In this document: piece after piece, positions 12,801-25,914 of the stretch
Position numbering within the stretch: position 1 is the first letter of the stretch
Layout: each line of letters begins with the position of its first letter
Assembly (NCBI RefSeq): GCF_002775205.1
Contig: NC_036454.1
Coordinates: 10,126,882 to 10,190,881, forward strand
DNA length: 64,000 nt
DNA from: Xiphophorus maculatus
Lineage: Eukaryota; Chordata; Actinopteri; Cyprinodontiformes; Poeciliidae
Reading direction: 5' to 3'
Program-made: the position numbers and the translations under genes
The notes under the pieces: generated by a model
What the model saw: the letters and a program-made list of their open reading frames with translations, nothing else
Told to the model about the DNA's origin: nothing
Database searches by the model: none

Positions 12801-15800
12801 AATTTATAAATTAAGGGCAGTGCAAAGCAACAGGTTGGAAAGGAGAAATGCTGCATGGCTCTGGGCTCCTTACAACCAACAACTCTGGCCACTGTGGAAT
12901 CTCATTAAAAAGAACTTTAAACCATAGAAACATTTTTTTATTTTGTTTTTAATATTTAATGATAAAGGTTCTATATTTCCAAAAAAACTGCATGAAAACC
13001 TTGCTGTTAATCCCCCAAACTTATACTGTGAAGTGAACTTTACACACCAGTACTCAAACCACTAGGAAAAAGCAGAATTACATATCTAATTAAAAAATTC
13101 AATGATAAATCTTTCCATCTCCTAACCCTTGAAGACAGCTTTATTTGTTATGATGATTGTTACCTCTCCATGAACTGCAGCTTATTGGGGTAAAAGAAAA
13201 TACAGAGGAATAATCCTGACAGAAACAACATGATTAACATGTTTTTCTACTAATTTTATTGGTTTAGATCAGTGTTTCCCAATCCCAGTCCTCAGGGGCC
13301 ACTGCCCTGCCTATTTTAGATGCGCCTCTGTTCCAAAATACTCGATTCCAATGATTGCAACTCCTTTGCATGCCATCAAAGGAGCATTAACAGGCAGTCG
13401 GTGATTAACAAGCAGAAGCCTGTTAATCACCCACTTATTCAAGTCAGGTGTGTGGCTGAAGGAAAGCACCTATACATCTGGTTCCTGATGAACCGAATAG
13501 AGCAACACTGGTTTAGCTAAATGTTTTATAACAGACATTACACATTCAGCATTTAACCAATCTGAATATGATCATTATGAGATTAATGCCATTCACTGAC
13601 CTTTCTCTAAACTTCTTAAACATGAGGATTTGATAGGCTTGTTTGGATGTGACCAGTTGTTTATGTATCTTTCAAACAAACTGTATTACTGGCAGAATAG
13701 CAAACTTTTATTCCAAGTTTAAATTAGAGTAGACACTAAAACTACAACAGTGCTGGTACATGGCTTTCTCAGTTGTCCAACTTGTAAAACTTATTCATTT
13801 AAGCTGATATTTCCAGCTGGCTCAGCAGATAGAGACAAATAAACACGGCCAGCAACATTTTTGAGGACCTTGTACAAGAGTGACTCTTCTACCAAGCTGT
13901 AGCCTATCACAGTACGAACACCTGTACACCAAAACTGCAGCTCAGCGGCCTAAAGGGGCCGTAAGGTCAGCCTTGCTGAATGATGTTGAGTCAGCATGTG
14001 CTGAAAGCCCAAACACATCACCCTTAACCCCACACCGGCCGGCCCACACCCAGACCGAGAGGCTCACTCATCAGCCTCCGCCGGTTCCCACCTTCAGACA
14101 ACTTTGAAGAGTAAAAAGCGTGCCAATTACTGATTGGACATAGGAGGGGGGGCGCGTCTAATAGAAACAAATATTATTTTGCTTGCTCATGTGTGGGAGT
14201 GATCCAACACTGGAGCAAGAAGCAGCTGGCTCGAGGGTCATCTCGGATCTCGCATTACACAGTCTAGTGAGAATCGGAAGAAGGGGACAAAAGGAAATGT
14301 CTTTCAGGGAAGAGTTGCACAAAGGCATGCCTGTTTGTTTGGGGGAACATCTTAATACTATATAGGAAGTGAAACAACTTACTTGGAGGTGATGGAACCA
14401 AATCCTGGAAATTATACTTTTTCTGTTTTGTATATTTTTACTTTGTGGACTTTGGGAAATGGACTCAGTAGCCATTTTTCAGAATTGTTTAAAATTATGT
14501 AGCAACAGTATTTTAGTTAAGTTATGAGATTCTCAGACCTTAAGTAAAAATTTCACAGCATTTACCCCACAGCGTAAGAGACGATAGCCGGAACTAACTA
14601 AAATCTGCAAATACTTAAGACCCCCTCTAGAACTGCCTATTCTTAACAGCTTAAACATCAAATATGCATTAATATAAATTAATAAGCGCAGCGGAAACAG
14701 TCTTAGGACTAATACAGGAGCATTAAAGTCTTTGTTATTTATGCGCTTGGTGGTATGGCCAATCACCACAGAGGAAAATAAGTAGCACTCCTCAATTGGC
14801 TGCTTTGCAAAAGGCAGGTCAATAGCATGTCGAGAAGCATTGTGCCCCGTATTTCAGCTTTGCAAGTTGCATCATGAGTATTTTAGATATACTAAAACAC
14901 TCTATAAAAGAGTATCTATAAATACTCTATACTCTATAAAAAATTCTGTTAATAGGTGGATTTTCACAAATAATTTGGAGTTCCATTATACAGTTTTCTT
15001 CTTTCTTTAAAAAAAAAATAAATCAGCAACTGTGAATCCCTTGTATAATTTTAAACAAAACTGTATGTCATCTAATCAGTTATCAATAGCAAAAAAAAGA
15101 ACTATTTCTCCTATTACCTAAAGTAATTGAACATAATGACTAACACACTTACAGAAGTGTTATCCATAACATTTATTTGATGTTACTTTGATATATCAAA
15201 GTGATGAATGAACTCCCTCTAAATTTATGAGTAGCTTTTAAGTTTGCACTACTGAGAATATAGCATAGAATGCCACGGGGGGATGTATAATGTGTTCAAA
15301 TCTTGCTGTTTGTGTTTTTATATTTATTTGTTTTTGCAGTCCCTGATATCTCCAAACAGCTGAATCCATCTTTCTTTTAAATGTTCTGTCCGCCAGTTGA
15401 ACAGCAATGGACGGCAACAAGTGCGGGAGGGGCAGTGCTGCATTATTCTGCGTTCTGTCCAACCAACCAAAACAAAAAGAATATCCAGAACTTAATCTTG
15501 TGAAACCAAATTAAACAGAACAGAACATTTTTGAAACTACAGCTTTATGAGACCTCAGAACACCTCCATCCCATTAATTACTATCGACCAGGTTTTGTTT
15601 CCAAACTACTATTGTGATTGAAAACATTTTTCAACAGCTGCATCTTGAGGAAAGGTTTTACTATGAAGTTGAAGAAAAGTCCTGTTATTTTCTGGTATGT
15701 TAATAAGATTACATGCCTGGTATCAATAAGATTTATCAGAAATGATGGAGCAGTTCTCCTTACCTGCACCCTACGATGGTGCAACAGTCATATGAGTCAT

Positions 15801-18800
15801 GCATCATAGCTGTGACCCATTCGTTTCTGTTACTGATTTAGTTGTTTACTTTCTTACTCATGAGGAAAACTTCAGAGCACATTTTTGGAACCTTTGTCAG
15901 ATTGTGTAAAATCGAGCGGGAACAAACAAATTTTGAAAGAGGTTGGTTGCCTTTATCACTAACGAGCAAATGCAAGTGTAGGCAAACAGAAGTGACACAC
16001 CTTTTTCCACTTCCAATCTGCAAACACAACCAGACACTTCCAATATGAAGCCCTCACTGACAGCAGAAGAGTCCTCTTAAGAGGCTGGTTCTCAATGGAA
16101 GAGAGCGCTAATAAAGGAAATACCTTTTACTGAATGATGCATAATAAAGCCTCTTGTCTGGTACTCTTCAAAGACTAACATCCTCTGACCCTCTACACTC
16201 CAAACTTGAGCTGTGAGATCTTTTTTTCCCCCTTTTGGATAAACGCGCCGTATGAGAGGTTCAACCAGACAAAACAGACACTTAAGTTGCTGTGTGCAAA
16301 GGAGGGAGGAAGGGTGGGAGAGGGGTAAAAACGGTGAGGGGAGTCGGGGTAGTGAATGTGGTCTGCTCCATGGTAGGTCACCCCGTCTGCGAGAGTGGTC
16401 TGAATCTGAAAGTATTCACCTCTGTACTGTAGACTTCAAAGTGCTGCTGCGACGCATATTTACATGCATGAGTTACCCGGACTGCGAGTGGGATGCAAGT
16501 AAAGTTCACGTATATGTATATGGATGGGCTTTTCTCTTTTGTTTACAAATAATAACATTTAAAAAAAAAAGATTACAATTTTAAAAAGTAAAATTTTCTC
16601 CCCCATTTAACAGCTGTTCTTTTGAGGAAAGATTTTTGTAGCAATCCAGATTTTGGCAAAAAAACAAAAAAAAGTGAACCAAAACTCCCAGTTGACTCCA
16701 TTTTGAGGCCAATTAAAATCATCCTACATGAGAAACCCTGTCAGTCAAGATAAATGCTGACTGACAGGCGCAGGATCCCTCAATCTGATTCTAATTTAGG
16801 TCTTTAAAAAGAACCAACAACATGCCTTTTGAGTCAACTACCTTACCGCAGTCAAACCCAACATCTTGTGCACAGATGTTATGTCAATTGCCAGGCAAGT
16901 GGTGTGCACCAAGATTCACTAGAAACCAAGACTTTTGCATTAAACAAAGCATGCCAGGAATAAAATGGCCCTACCAATCTAATACTCCCTCTTCCTCTAT
17001 CCACCTTTTTTCCTCTTCGTCGATTCCTCGCAACCTAATAACTGTCCTCCTCCGTCTTGTAAAACCCCACAGCCTTTAGTGAACTCTATAACAAGGTTTC
17101 AACAAGCGCTTTAAGATTATGGTGTTGTCTTTATGTGGAGAGAGAGCGGAGCGGGCCGTGGCTGAAGCAGGAGTAGTAGACGTTTGGACACTTGTGAATA
17201 AGCGGGGGTACAAAGTGCTGCTTATTGAGGCAGTTGTTATGGCTGTTTCTGCAGAAGGGGGCCGAAGTGTTAAAGCAAAAAGGAGCTGACTCTAATTGAC
17301 TGAGGTCACAGACATTCCCTGTAAAGCTGCGTATCAGTGGCCAGCCAGCAGGACCCTGGGAGCTGCCCAGCATGCTTAATCAAACAGTAATTACAAACAA
17401 AGGCGCGTCGGCCCGGGCGCTCCGGGGAACAGCCCCGGGCACTGGAGCGCCATCACGCATCTTTTTTGCTTGGGATCCGTCCAAAACGTCTGTCAGTCAC
17501 GTCAAAGTTTAGTTAGTAATAAAGTCATAATTCAAATTTTACATTTGATAAAGTGGGAAAAAATATCAAACACTTAAATTAATTAAAATGGCAAAGAAAG
17601 TATTCATAAGGGAATCAGAAATTATTTACATTGAACCAATAAAATAAAGGTAGAGTTTGGCTTTTAAAATCCTGGAAGGAATGCTGCTGCAGCATAAGTC
17701 TTGAAAAACCCTAAATACACAGCCAGAATTATATTTTTGCGTTAGAATGGCCTAGTCAAAGATAAAACATGAGTCTAGTTGAAAATGTTCTCCAGTCTGT
17801 AGCACCTGAGCCAATATTGCAAAATTCCATCACACCTTTCTTGTTTGTAAAATAAAATTTGAAAACCATGCTTTGATAGTAGTTTATAGCATAAAAACAC
17901 TAAAAATAAGTTTAAGTTTGAGGTTTTAAAATTATAAAATGCTTAAAAGCTTCAAGAGGTTTTTACTTTGGTATATTGGTATAAATTGGTTGATTTTAGA
18001 TGCTTCAATGACTAATTATTGTTCTCTGTAACAATCAATATCGAGTGAGCCTTTCCAATAAATTTGTTCGCATTCTGGGAGAGATGGAAGTTTTTGTCCT
18101 TCACCTCCTAAATTTGAGTGTAATAGAGAAGGACAGAAAACCCATAGAGATGCGAGTTCCTGTAAGGGGTTGCATTTTCTTGGACAGATGAGAACAAAGG
18201 ACAAGATAAGCGAGTATCACAGACAGAAACATTCAGACAGTTTTTGGAGTGAATTCAAAACATCACTTGCCCTGCTCAATACTGCAGCCTCATCTAAATG
18301 AAATAAGCAGAATGCCACGTTCTCCTATGGCTGGCAAAGAGAGGGAGCGCCCTCACCCGACATAACCTCTCCAAAGATCGAGATCTTTTTGCCGATTGGT
18401 CTCCACAGAAAGCAATTTTCACTTATCGACGGGCTGATGGCCGACTAGAGTGCCGACATGCTCCCAAATGCCCGACAGGAAAAGCACTCTTGCTGCCCTC
18501 TTCCATGTGAGATTGAGACCACTGCAGTGTAATCAGCTGAGGCCCTCTCTTTTTGGCCCGTCTGGGTGAGCATTAGAGTACTTCCCGCCGTCGCCAGCAA
18601 CAACACACCACAAAGGAAGCTCTGTGACCAACAACACTGAGGTGGTCACTGTCTCCCTCCCGCCACCCAATTGAGTCTCACAAACTTTTTTTTTTCTTTC
18701 TGTGCAAACTCCTTTTCTTTAAAATCCCTCACTGTGTTTTGGAGGCCCTTTTTTCTCGTCTCTGCTGGTCCTCTCGGCGGCCCCTACTGAGAGGACAGAG

Positions 18801-21800
18801 ACAGACACTCCGCCTAGCCAAAGGTTTGTCTGCCAGTATGGCCAGCTTTGCTTTGAGACAAAAGCACACCGATGCTGCTCACACCGCCCCCTGGCCATTC
18901 AAAAAAAAAAAAAAAGAAGTTTTAAAAAAAGTCCAAAACAGACTCCCTCATTCCTCCTGAACTAAAATTTTTTTGCACTTATTTTCTATGTCCTTGGTGT
19001 TTCACTAACACACCACAAACTTCAAATGCTTTGTTCTAAGCAGATGGTACAGCGCTAACTTTGGCCACTTCAAGCATCGGTTTATTTTGTGTTCAAGTCA
19101 GAAAACTGCACATTTTTATCCGTCTTGTATTGTTCTTTTTCTTCTTTGTCAACCAACATAAATCATTAGAACCATACGTGCCGATAAGAACCCAAAACAT
19201 AAAACACGCAGAGGTGAGTTCATGTTTTAATTAAAAAATGATGTAAAACTCTGAGCTGCCTGTTTCTTTCCTGAATCAAAACAAAAGCAAACAATTTAAT
19301 GTAAAGGATGAACACTTTTATAGTGAATATTTTAATTTAAATTTAACAGAAGATAAATCTCTGTTTCCATTTATCAGTCAGCGAGAGTACAAATGTCTCA
19401 GAAGTCAAATGCCAAACTGAGGTCAAATACTAATTTACTAATTTAAATATTTACAAGTTTGCATGGAAGACTTGCAAGTTACATGTGAAACTACGATGAC
19501 CTCCTATTGACCCTGGTTTCCTCTGTCCACAGATTGAATTTTTAAAATCTAAATGACATTAAATCAAATCAAATCAAGCTATCTTGTCAATCTGCTGTGC
19601 ATAGAATCGTAGTGCAGCAAAATAAAAGCGTGTCTTTCAACATCACTAAGTCAATAGAGGCCACAATTAGGCTTGCTTGGTAGGTATCAGATCAGTAAGC
19701 TATTTTAATAGGAACATTTTTTTTTCACAAGGATCATTTCTATTTAATTATCATAAACGTCAATTTATCTTAATTCTAGCTCTAACTCTGCACATTTCTA
19801 GTAAATTTCAGTTATCTTAAACCAGCACAGTCAAGTCACAGTCCGATGGTGCTTCAAAGAACTTTTCCATCAAAAAAATGAGTTATGAAATTTCACATAA
19901 ACTGCTTACAGGCTGATAGGCTGCTCATTTGTGGCCTGATTAGTGGGAAAAAAAAACATAGCAGAAGTTAATTCACTATTACATGAGGTTGGTTTTCATG
20001 AGTTTCATAAATATAACTATTATTTAAATTTGCATTTTGTATTTAATCGAGTTATGTCTGTCTCATATTCAAATTTGGTTGATGATCTGAAACATTTAGT
20101 GAGCTAAAAAACCCAGAGGAGATCAGTAAGGAGGCAAAATATTGTAGGTCACATTAAAAAAACAAAATCTAATCTTAAACATGGCAGAAGAGCGAACATC
20201 ATAAAATGATAAATATATTCTGATCCACATTTAGAGTTGTGGACCAGAATTTCTCCACAGGATTCGACTCTGGCCTCTTAGTTTGCTTGTGAGAATCTGC
20301 TGAATGCAAAATGTGATGCTCAAACAGACAATTTATTTGTTGGCCTATTTGATATTCATCTAACACCCTGTTTGACCTGCAAAAGAAAAAGTTAATTTCA
20401 GACATCGAGTGATACTGTTGATGATCACAGCCAATATTTAGTCATTAATAACCTGGGCTAAGGCCAAGAAAGAGCTGCTACTGGATGTGATGAACCAATG
20501 TTACATTTCTCTCACTCTGTGCTCAATATAACATGAAACCTGATTGGTTTATGTAATGTTGGACAACCACAAAACTGTACAATATCAACATATATTTGAA
20601 TAATAAAGAAAACACCAAAAGGCTCAAGAAATTAATCATCTGTAATTCTTTTGTTGCTCTACAAATTACATTTTTTCCGTTATAAGTGAAACTAGATTTG
20701 TATATTACTCCCAGCAATTCTGCCAAATTGCTGCCAAAATTCCACTCAGTAAGCTATTCAGTAGTTGTAATAACAAGTATGGCTGTGCCAAAAGGATTAA
20801 TGTGAGCGTTGAGCATGCACACTAATGACGAAACCTGCCATCAAATTGTTGCAAAAGCCTACTGTCCTGTTGAAGCTGATTAAGAGTTTCCAACTGTTTA
20901 CCAAGAAAATAATTGGTAGACGGCAGATCAGACAAAAAAAAAGCAGCTATGTGTCACGTTGAAAAGCAGGGATTCTTACCAATTTCTCATCAACAGTAAT
21001 AAGTTGCGTGTCATGTTCTGCTTTCTCTGCCAGCCTTGATGCTGATGTGCTTGCAGACCTGAAAAATCAATGAATGGACATTATACTCAACAGCCCACTA
21101 CAAAGCAGGAAACTACACAAACAAGTGGCATTCTGCAGCCACCGACAGTCTTGGAGGATGGGGTGGGGTGAGGGTACAGGGAAAAGGAAAAGGCTAGGAA
21201 GGAATCCCCCCCGCCACCTATTAGTTCTGTCTGGTGAATCTCTGGCAGAGCCTCGCTCTCATCCTAATGACGGGACGTGCTTACTGTTGGCTGCTGGGTG
21301 ACTGGCAGGCGGGGACTGTGGAGCTCTTTGTGAAAGTGCAGCCGTATCCTGACACTGAGCGGCGCAGGGCCATCTCCACTCAGCCAAGGAAGGGCTCACT
21401 CAGCATAATGTCCTAATTATCAAAATATGACCAAGACAATTTGTAGGAATATTGGCTACAAAAGCATAACTTTACTTTTCACAAAAGAGAACGGAAAAGG
21501 CGTGCTGTGCTTGATAAAATGCGCTGATTGTTTGACCAGTAACTGCACATTTTTACCTCAACTGCTTACATCAAACTAATAAACCAATCTCTACCACAGC
21601 AACGCCGCTGCACATTGTCACATTAATTAATCAAAAAGCTTGGAGTGTGCACTACTTGGATTTTCTTTGTTTTTCTGTTAGGCCTTTCACGGTAACAGAT
21701 TTTGCTGGATGATAAATTGTCCCAGAAGTTATTGTGATATATTGCAATGTTGCTGTTCTGAGACCATTTTCAAGTAATATAATGGTAATGATAAGATAAT

Positions 21801-24089
21801 AATGCAAGAAAGCATTCTAAAAGATAAATAAAATTTTAATTCCTCTAGAAATTTAACACTGGAATTGGAAGACATTTTAAATATCCAAAATAAATAAACA
21901 AAACAATAGAAACAACAACAAAAAAGAATTATGAATAAAATTGTCCTTCGAATGTACGGCAAGTATTACCGATAAATACATTCCTAACAGTTTTCTGATC
22001 TTGTAGAATGAGCGATATTCTAATGTTGTTTTGATCTGTCATCTGGTATTTAAAAATAATTATTTCTGGACGCAACTAGGCAAGGTTTCAAAACAACGAC
22101 AAGCTTTGATCTACAGTCTAACATCTCTTATGAGCAAACAAAAAAGAAGTTTGAAGATACTTTTTTTTCCAGCTGTAAATAGCACTGAGCACAATGTCCT
22201 GTGAGAACCTCTCTTCCCTTCAATTGTTGCTGCATACTGCCAATCAGCTGTCTGAAAGAAGCTTATTTACACTTGTCCTTCACTTGCAAGACCGGCACAC
22301 TTGTATGTTTGAAAGACTTTGGTCACAAACAACATGGATATTAAAGGAGCTAAAGAAGCACCACCTTCCATCTACTTAAGGAAACACTATTTTGAAATTA
22401 AAATGTATGAACTGTATGTCTGTTAGCAGCCAACTGCAGCATGGCTATGATAACTTATACCTCATTATATAACTAATGTGGTGGGATTAGAAACAATTCC
22501 AAATACTAGTTAATGTTGACAGAAAAAGCACAATAACCAAAAATAAATAGATAAAATAAATAAATTTATATCAACAACAAGTTGTCTTCAACAGAAGAAA
22601 ATTTGTTGAATTTGTTGGAATGGTCCAGCCAAAGTCTAACCAGAGTAATTTGAAGATAGCTGTGCAACAGATATGCACTCACAATCTGACAGATTAAGAG
22701 CATTTTTGCAAGAAAAATTAAAATAAAAAATTGCAGCCTAGTGAAAATGTGTCATGAAGGTATACTTCTACCAAAAAGACTGCAAATGCTGTAAAAAAAA
22801 AAAATCAAAAGCTGCTTCAACAAAACATAGTTCTATGTTTTAACTATGTTTTATTCTCAGTTATATGTGGTTGTATAAAATCTCTGCAACCACATACGTT
22901 TTATAGGTTATATGTCATAGTCAAGGTAAGATGTGACATATTATTTAATTATTTTTCCATCACAAAGTCCAGGTGTTAAAAAATAGGGGTAGTAGACTAT
23001 TTACATCTACTTTCTAAAAGATAACTTAAGCCATGCAAGATAACACATTTCCTTTTAAAGAGATCATAGTATGTCTCTCAGCATTAGTCAAAAATCAAAC
23101 CAGCTCACAGCCTGTTCACCTTACCGCCTCTGACAAACACAAATGTTACTGCTGGCTTACCAATCATGAGATAATTATGTTTCTTCAGACAAAATCATGT
23201 TTGATTATTAAAGAAACATTCATAATATTACAGTGAAAGAACATTGTGCCAAACTGCGCAAATTCAGACTAGATCGACATGCTTCACACTAAAGGAATTA
23301 AAGCTAATTTTTCAGTGGTTAAGTACTTGTCAAGTACTTGGGTTCCTAAAATTGACATACACCAGTATGAATACTGGTGAAGGCGATTTTTAACAAAACA
23401 AATGATCATAGGATCTATATAGCTTGTTACAACATAATCTAATGTGATGAGGTAGATAAATATTGTAGTTTATGTCCGATGACAAATGTTCAGTGCTGTT
23501 TTGCTTTAACTTGCTACCTTACTTGACTGTAAGGTTGAATGAACTTTGCTATAAAACTACACTCTGTCCCATAACGCGCCTCATTAAAGAAAAGTTCACC
23601 ATGTCGCACCGATCATTACAGATGGTATTTTTCAATACGCAGCAGAAAAGAGCGCTTAATTGCGTTTGCTCCTAAACTGATATGTAGCTTAGCTTCAGCT
23701 AATTAGCTACCTCGCAGCGTTTGCGAAAGGACATTGACATTTATCTGATACACTGGAAAATGACGAAAAGAAGTCGATAAAATATTCTGACATATAACTA
23801 ACCCCCAAAAGATATATATTTTTTTCATTTCTGTTATTTTTTTTATATATAAATGGTTAGTTTCCAGGGTTTTATTTTAGCTTGGGGCAGACTAGACTGA
23901 TCGGCCTGGGAGGGTTTTCCACATCTGAGCTGAAAATTCCATGAATAATCCCAAAAATGGAAAGACAAACGGATATAAAATTATATGAAAATCAATATTA
24001 AATTACCTGGCTGGATTCAGTAGGATCCTGGAAGCTACGTTGCTGAGAGACAAACGACCTAAACCGAAAAGTGACATTGAGGACGCCAT
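3764..24089 (-). CDS. ndufs4: NADH dehydrogenase (ubiquinone) Fe-S protein 4, complete, 5 exons
   Basis: Accessory subunit of mitochondrial complex I on the matrix arm near the NADH-oxidising module. Coding exons in transcript order are 24007-24089, 20980-21058, 5985-6157, 5798-5871 and 3764-3867. All junctions have GT/AG and keep frame, giving about 170 aa, close to the human 175. The first ~35 residues are Ser/Arg/Leu-rich with no acidic residue, as expected for a mitochondrial targeting peptide. The conserved core includes [35 protein letters not shown] and [17 protein letters not shown], and the C-terminus has [18 protein letters not shown]. The Lys/Arg-rich C-terminus resembles the mammalian PKA-target region. 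Identification rests on near-identity to vertebrate NDUFS4 known from memory. It lies in tandem 3' of fst, as in human. Intron 2 is about 14.8 kb. Confidence 0.97.
4330..5415 (+). mobile_element. Degenerate DNA-transposon-like repeat in ndufs4 intron 4
   Basis: Its left part carries TTGTCATGTTCCAACCGCAA and GATTTTATGTGATAGAA, and its middle GCAGCATGATGGAGCCACCA. It ends near GTGAATACTTTTGCAGATCA. These phrases recur in a widespread fish repeat whose ends are complementary (CAAAAGTATTCA-like). The family name is not assigned and no intact transposase frame is visible. Confidence 0.4.
5798..5871 (-). CDS. ndufs4: ndufs4 coding exon 4
   Basis: It encodes [19 protein letters not shown] then FAEKN, ending in a split Gly codon before GTAAGA. 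It is separated from exon 3 by an intron of only 113 bp. The donor and acceptor phases match exons 3 and 5. Confidence 0.97.
5985..6157 (-). CDS. ndufs4: ndufs4 coding exon 3 (conserved core)
   Basis: It encodes [18 protein letters not shown] through ENPLMGWAS, the most conserved block of the protein. The acceptor is TTAG and the donor GTAAGT. It is 173 bp long, phase 0 in and phase 2 out, and the split codon restores Thr. Confidence 0.97.
12617..12740 (+). pseudogene. Tc1/mariner-like transposase C-terminal fragment
   Basis: The plus-strand frame reads [20 protein letters not shown] then [10 protein letters not shown]. It aligns with the NPIEHLWRDLK...P-S-L-ELE block around the last catalytic acidic residue of Tc1 transposases (DDE family). 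The N-terminal parts and inverted repeats are not recognisable, so this is a dead fragment. Confidence 0.6.
13270..13510. mobile_element. hAT-like MITE with 8-bp target duplication
   Basis: It starts CAGTGTTTCCCAATCCCAGT and ends AACACTG, giving short hAT-style terminal inverted repeats. It is flanked by GTTTAGAT (13,262-13,269) and GTTTAGCT (13,511-13,518), an 8-bp duplication with one mismatch. There is no coding capacity. Fish genomes carry many such non-autonomous copies. Confidence 0.65.
20980..21058 (-). CDS. ndufs4: ndufs4 coding exon 2
   Basis: It encodes [19 protein letters not shown] followed by ITVDEKL, matching the region around the mature N-terminus of vertebrate NDUFS4 ([15 protein letters not shown]). 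It has an AG acceptor on the right side and a GTAAGA donor on the left. Splicing to exon 1 restores an Arg codon. Confidence 0.95.
21059..24006 (-). other. ndufs4: ndufs4 intron 1 (2.9 kb)
   Basis: AT-rich intron with one interspersed palindromic repeat near 21,679-21,985. No other gene or RNA is recognisable. Confidence 0.55.
21679..21985 (-). mobile_element. Interspersed MITE copy, same family as 53,136-53,557
   Basis: It begins TAGGCCTTTCACGGTAACAG and continues TTTTGCTGGATGATAAATTG. Reverse-complemented, this matches the right end of the copy at 53,136-53,557, including the CAGCAAAATTTG, AATTATCATCC and TTTCAAGTAATA segments. The distal end is eroded, so the right limit is approximate. 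Confidence 0.5.
24007..24089 (-). CDS. ndufs4: ndufs4 coding exon 1 (start codon, targeting peptide)
   Basis: It begins [20 protein letters not shown] and ends in phase 2 (AG) before GTAATT. The start is the first ATG of this frame after the upstream AT-rich spacer. The residues are small, hydrophobic and basic, which fits a mitochondrial presequence. No TATA box is evident upstream, as is common for housekeeping genes. Confidence 0.9.
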
Positions 24090-24800
24090 GTTTGTTGTTA
24101 ACAATTAGGTACGGTAGCCGCGATGGAACAAGTAGAACGAAAGAACAGTACTAAAAAATTATAGAAAACTAATACATATGGGTAAATTTACATCAATTTA
24201 GCCTTTTTGAAAGATAGTAAACATAGTTCTTTAGATATATATTTAGATATCTAAATACATAGTTGATTGAATATTGGTTAATAACAATAATAATACTAAT
24301 AATACTAATAATAATAGTAATAATAATAATAATAGTTAGCATTATTTCATTTCAATAATTTCAATATCTGTGTCATTACAGATTACCTTCGTATGAATGA
24401 ATCTACTGTCAAAACAAGGTGACATTACTATATTTCTTATCAACACACAAAGTTATTTTTTAATTAATTTGTTAAAACTGCAGATATGACTTTTAAAATA
24501 TGAAAAACAATATCTTTGATAAGAAATACTTATGTCTAAAATTATAGTTTAGTAATGGCTTGTTTAAAAGATTCACGATGTTTTGTAATTGTATTTTATT
24601 ATGATAAACAGTTAATGTTTGTTTTTTTCCATTTAGAAATTTAAAATTTGTCAAATAAAAAACAGAGCAAGAGGTATTCCTTTCATATCGTTATGCAAAT
24701 TCTAACAAAAATATTTAAGTTAACCTTCTAGAAATTAAACTATTAGTTGTTGGTTTTATAGAAAAATACAACAAACTCAGAAAAAGTTATAAGGAAAAGA
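24090..24800. repeat. AT-rich fst-ndufs4 spacer with (AAT)n tract
   Basis: The spacer between the ndufs4 start codon and the likely fst polyadenylation site is about 0.7 kb. It holds an imperfect AAT/TAA microsatellite at about 24,284-24,345. The ndufs4 promoter must lie here; no TATA or strong GC box was seen. Confidence 0.6.
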
Positions 24801-24801
24801 T

Positions 24802-24807
24802 TTTATT
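24802..24807 (-). terminator. fst: Likely fst polyadenylation signal (AATAAA)
   Basis: AATAAA on the minus strand about 1.0 kb after the fst stop. The span 24,800-25,825 would then be a long AU-rich 3' UTR with several ATTTA motifs, which suits an unstable regulated mRNA. The exact end is inferred. Confidence 0.5.
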
Positions 24808-25825
24808 GTTTCACTCCTCATATCTGTACAAATACCATCAAACTTTGTATGTACATATGACATTTACATAAAAATACAAAACTATATATTCATAACAGAA
24901 TTTTGTATTTCTCTAGTGATGTTTGAAAATAAAAAAAATGCAGTCAGAGGGGAAAAACGGAAAAATAAACAAGGTAAAGCAGTCTGGTACAAAGTAGAGT
25001 ACTGCAGAGAAGTAATCCTACTGTCACTCTGTGAGAGCAATACGGAGCACGTTGGCAAGAAGACAGTTCACAAATGTTAATGGCACATTGTTTCCAAAAT
25101 GATCAAGTATTGTCCAAAATCTTGACTATGCTTCAGAGTTGTGAGACTACAAAAATGCTGTGGAATCATGTTTTCAGGTTTTAAAAAGAAATCTAAAGGA
25201 CTGAAACCACAATGAAAATATTCTAAGTACGAGAAAAGAAACACAATTGGCTCTCTTTTTTCTTTTCCATTTCATTCCTGCACCATTTGCAATGCTCAAA
25301 CCAGTGAGAGAACCCCTTTGGTCAGTTATGATAGCTCTAAACAAGCAAAAAAAAACTATGTACATAAAATGATTGATATATATACCCAATAAATAAACAC
25401 ACAGCCTAAACATGCATTTACGTATGTGTGACATAAACATCTGTGATAGAGATTTGACAGAAACAAGCAGGTTTTTTACAGCTCAGGGAATGCAATTTAC
25501 AGCTTGTAGATGACTTATACTTACATGGTAAAATGACAAATAAATAACACTGTTTTTCTTTGGACAGATATAATTCTTCATGGTAAAAAAGGAAGTAAAA
25601 TAACAACAACAAAAACGGGGGGAATATATGATGATAAGTGAAAGCCTGGACAATGTAAATGTATAAATTATAAAACACAAAAACAGTATAAATAAACATC
25701 TAGCAGACTGAACTATATGTATACTTCCTTTTTTCATTAAAAAATAAATAAGCATACACATAATGTACAGTATGGACATGATTCCTTGTCCTAAGAAAAG
25801 TTCCCCCCTCTATACTGATGGGAGC

Positions 25826-25914
25826 TTATCCATCCAGTAGAGAAGATAAATGGACATAGGCCTTGTAGTCTGAGTCCCCATCTTCCTCATCCTCCTCCTG
25901 GTCTTCTGAAATGG
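25826..25914 (-). CDS. fst: fst exon 6: acidic tail and stop
   Basis: It encodes [18 protein letters not shown] then [10 protein letters not shown] and TAA. The Asp/Glu run matches the acidic C-terminal tail of the long (FST315-type) isoform, which lowers cell-surface heparan sulfate binding in mammals. The acceptor is TTTAG. Confidence 0.94.

Larger units (their letters stand above)
6158..20979 (-). other. ndufs4: ndufs4 intron 2 (14.8 kb)
   Basis: The intron holds no additional recognisable gene. It contains a Tc1-like transposase relic near 12,617-12,740 and a hAT-like MITE at 13,270-13,510. Several complex, relatively GC-balanced stretches without repeat signatures (8,520-9,000, 13,880-14,140, 17,130-17,470, 18,240-18,960) are candidate regulatory sequence. 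The remainder is AT-rich and unremarkable. Confidence 0.6.
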
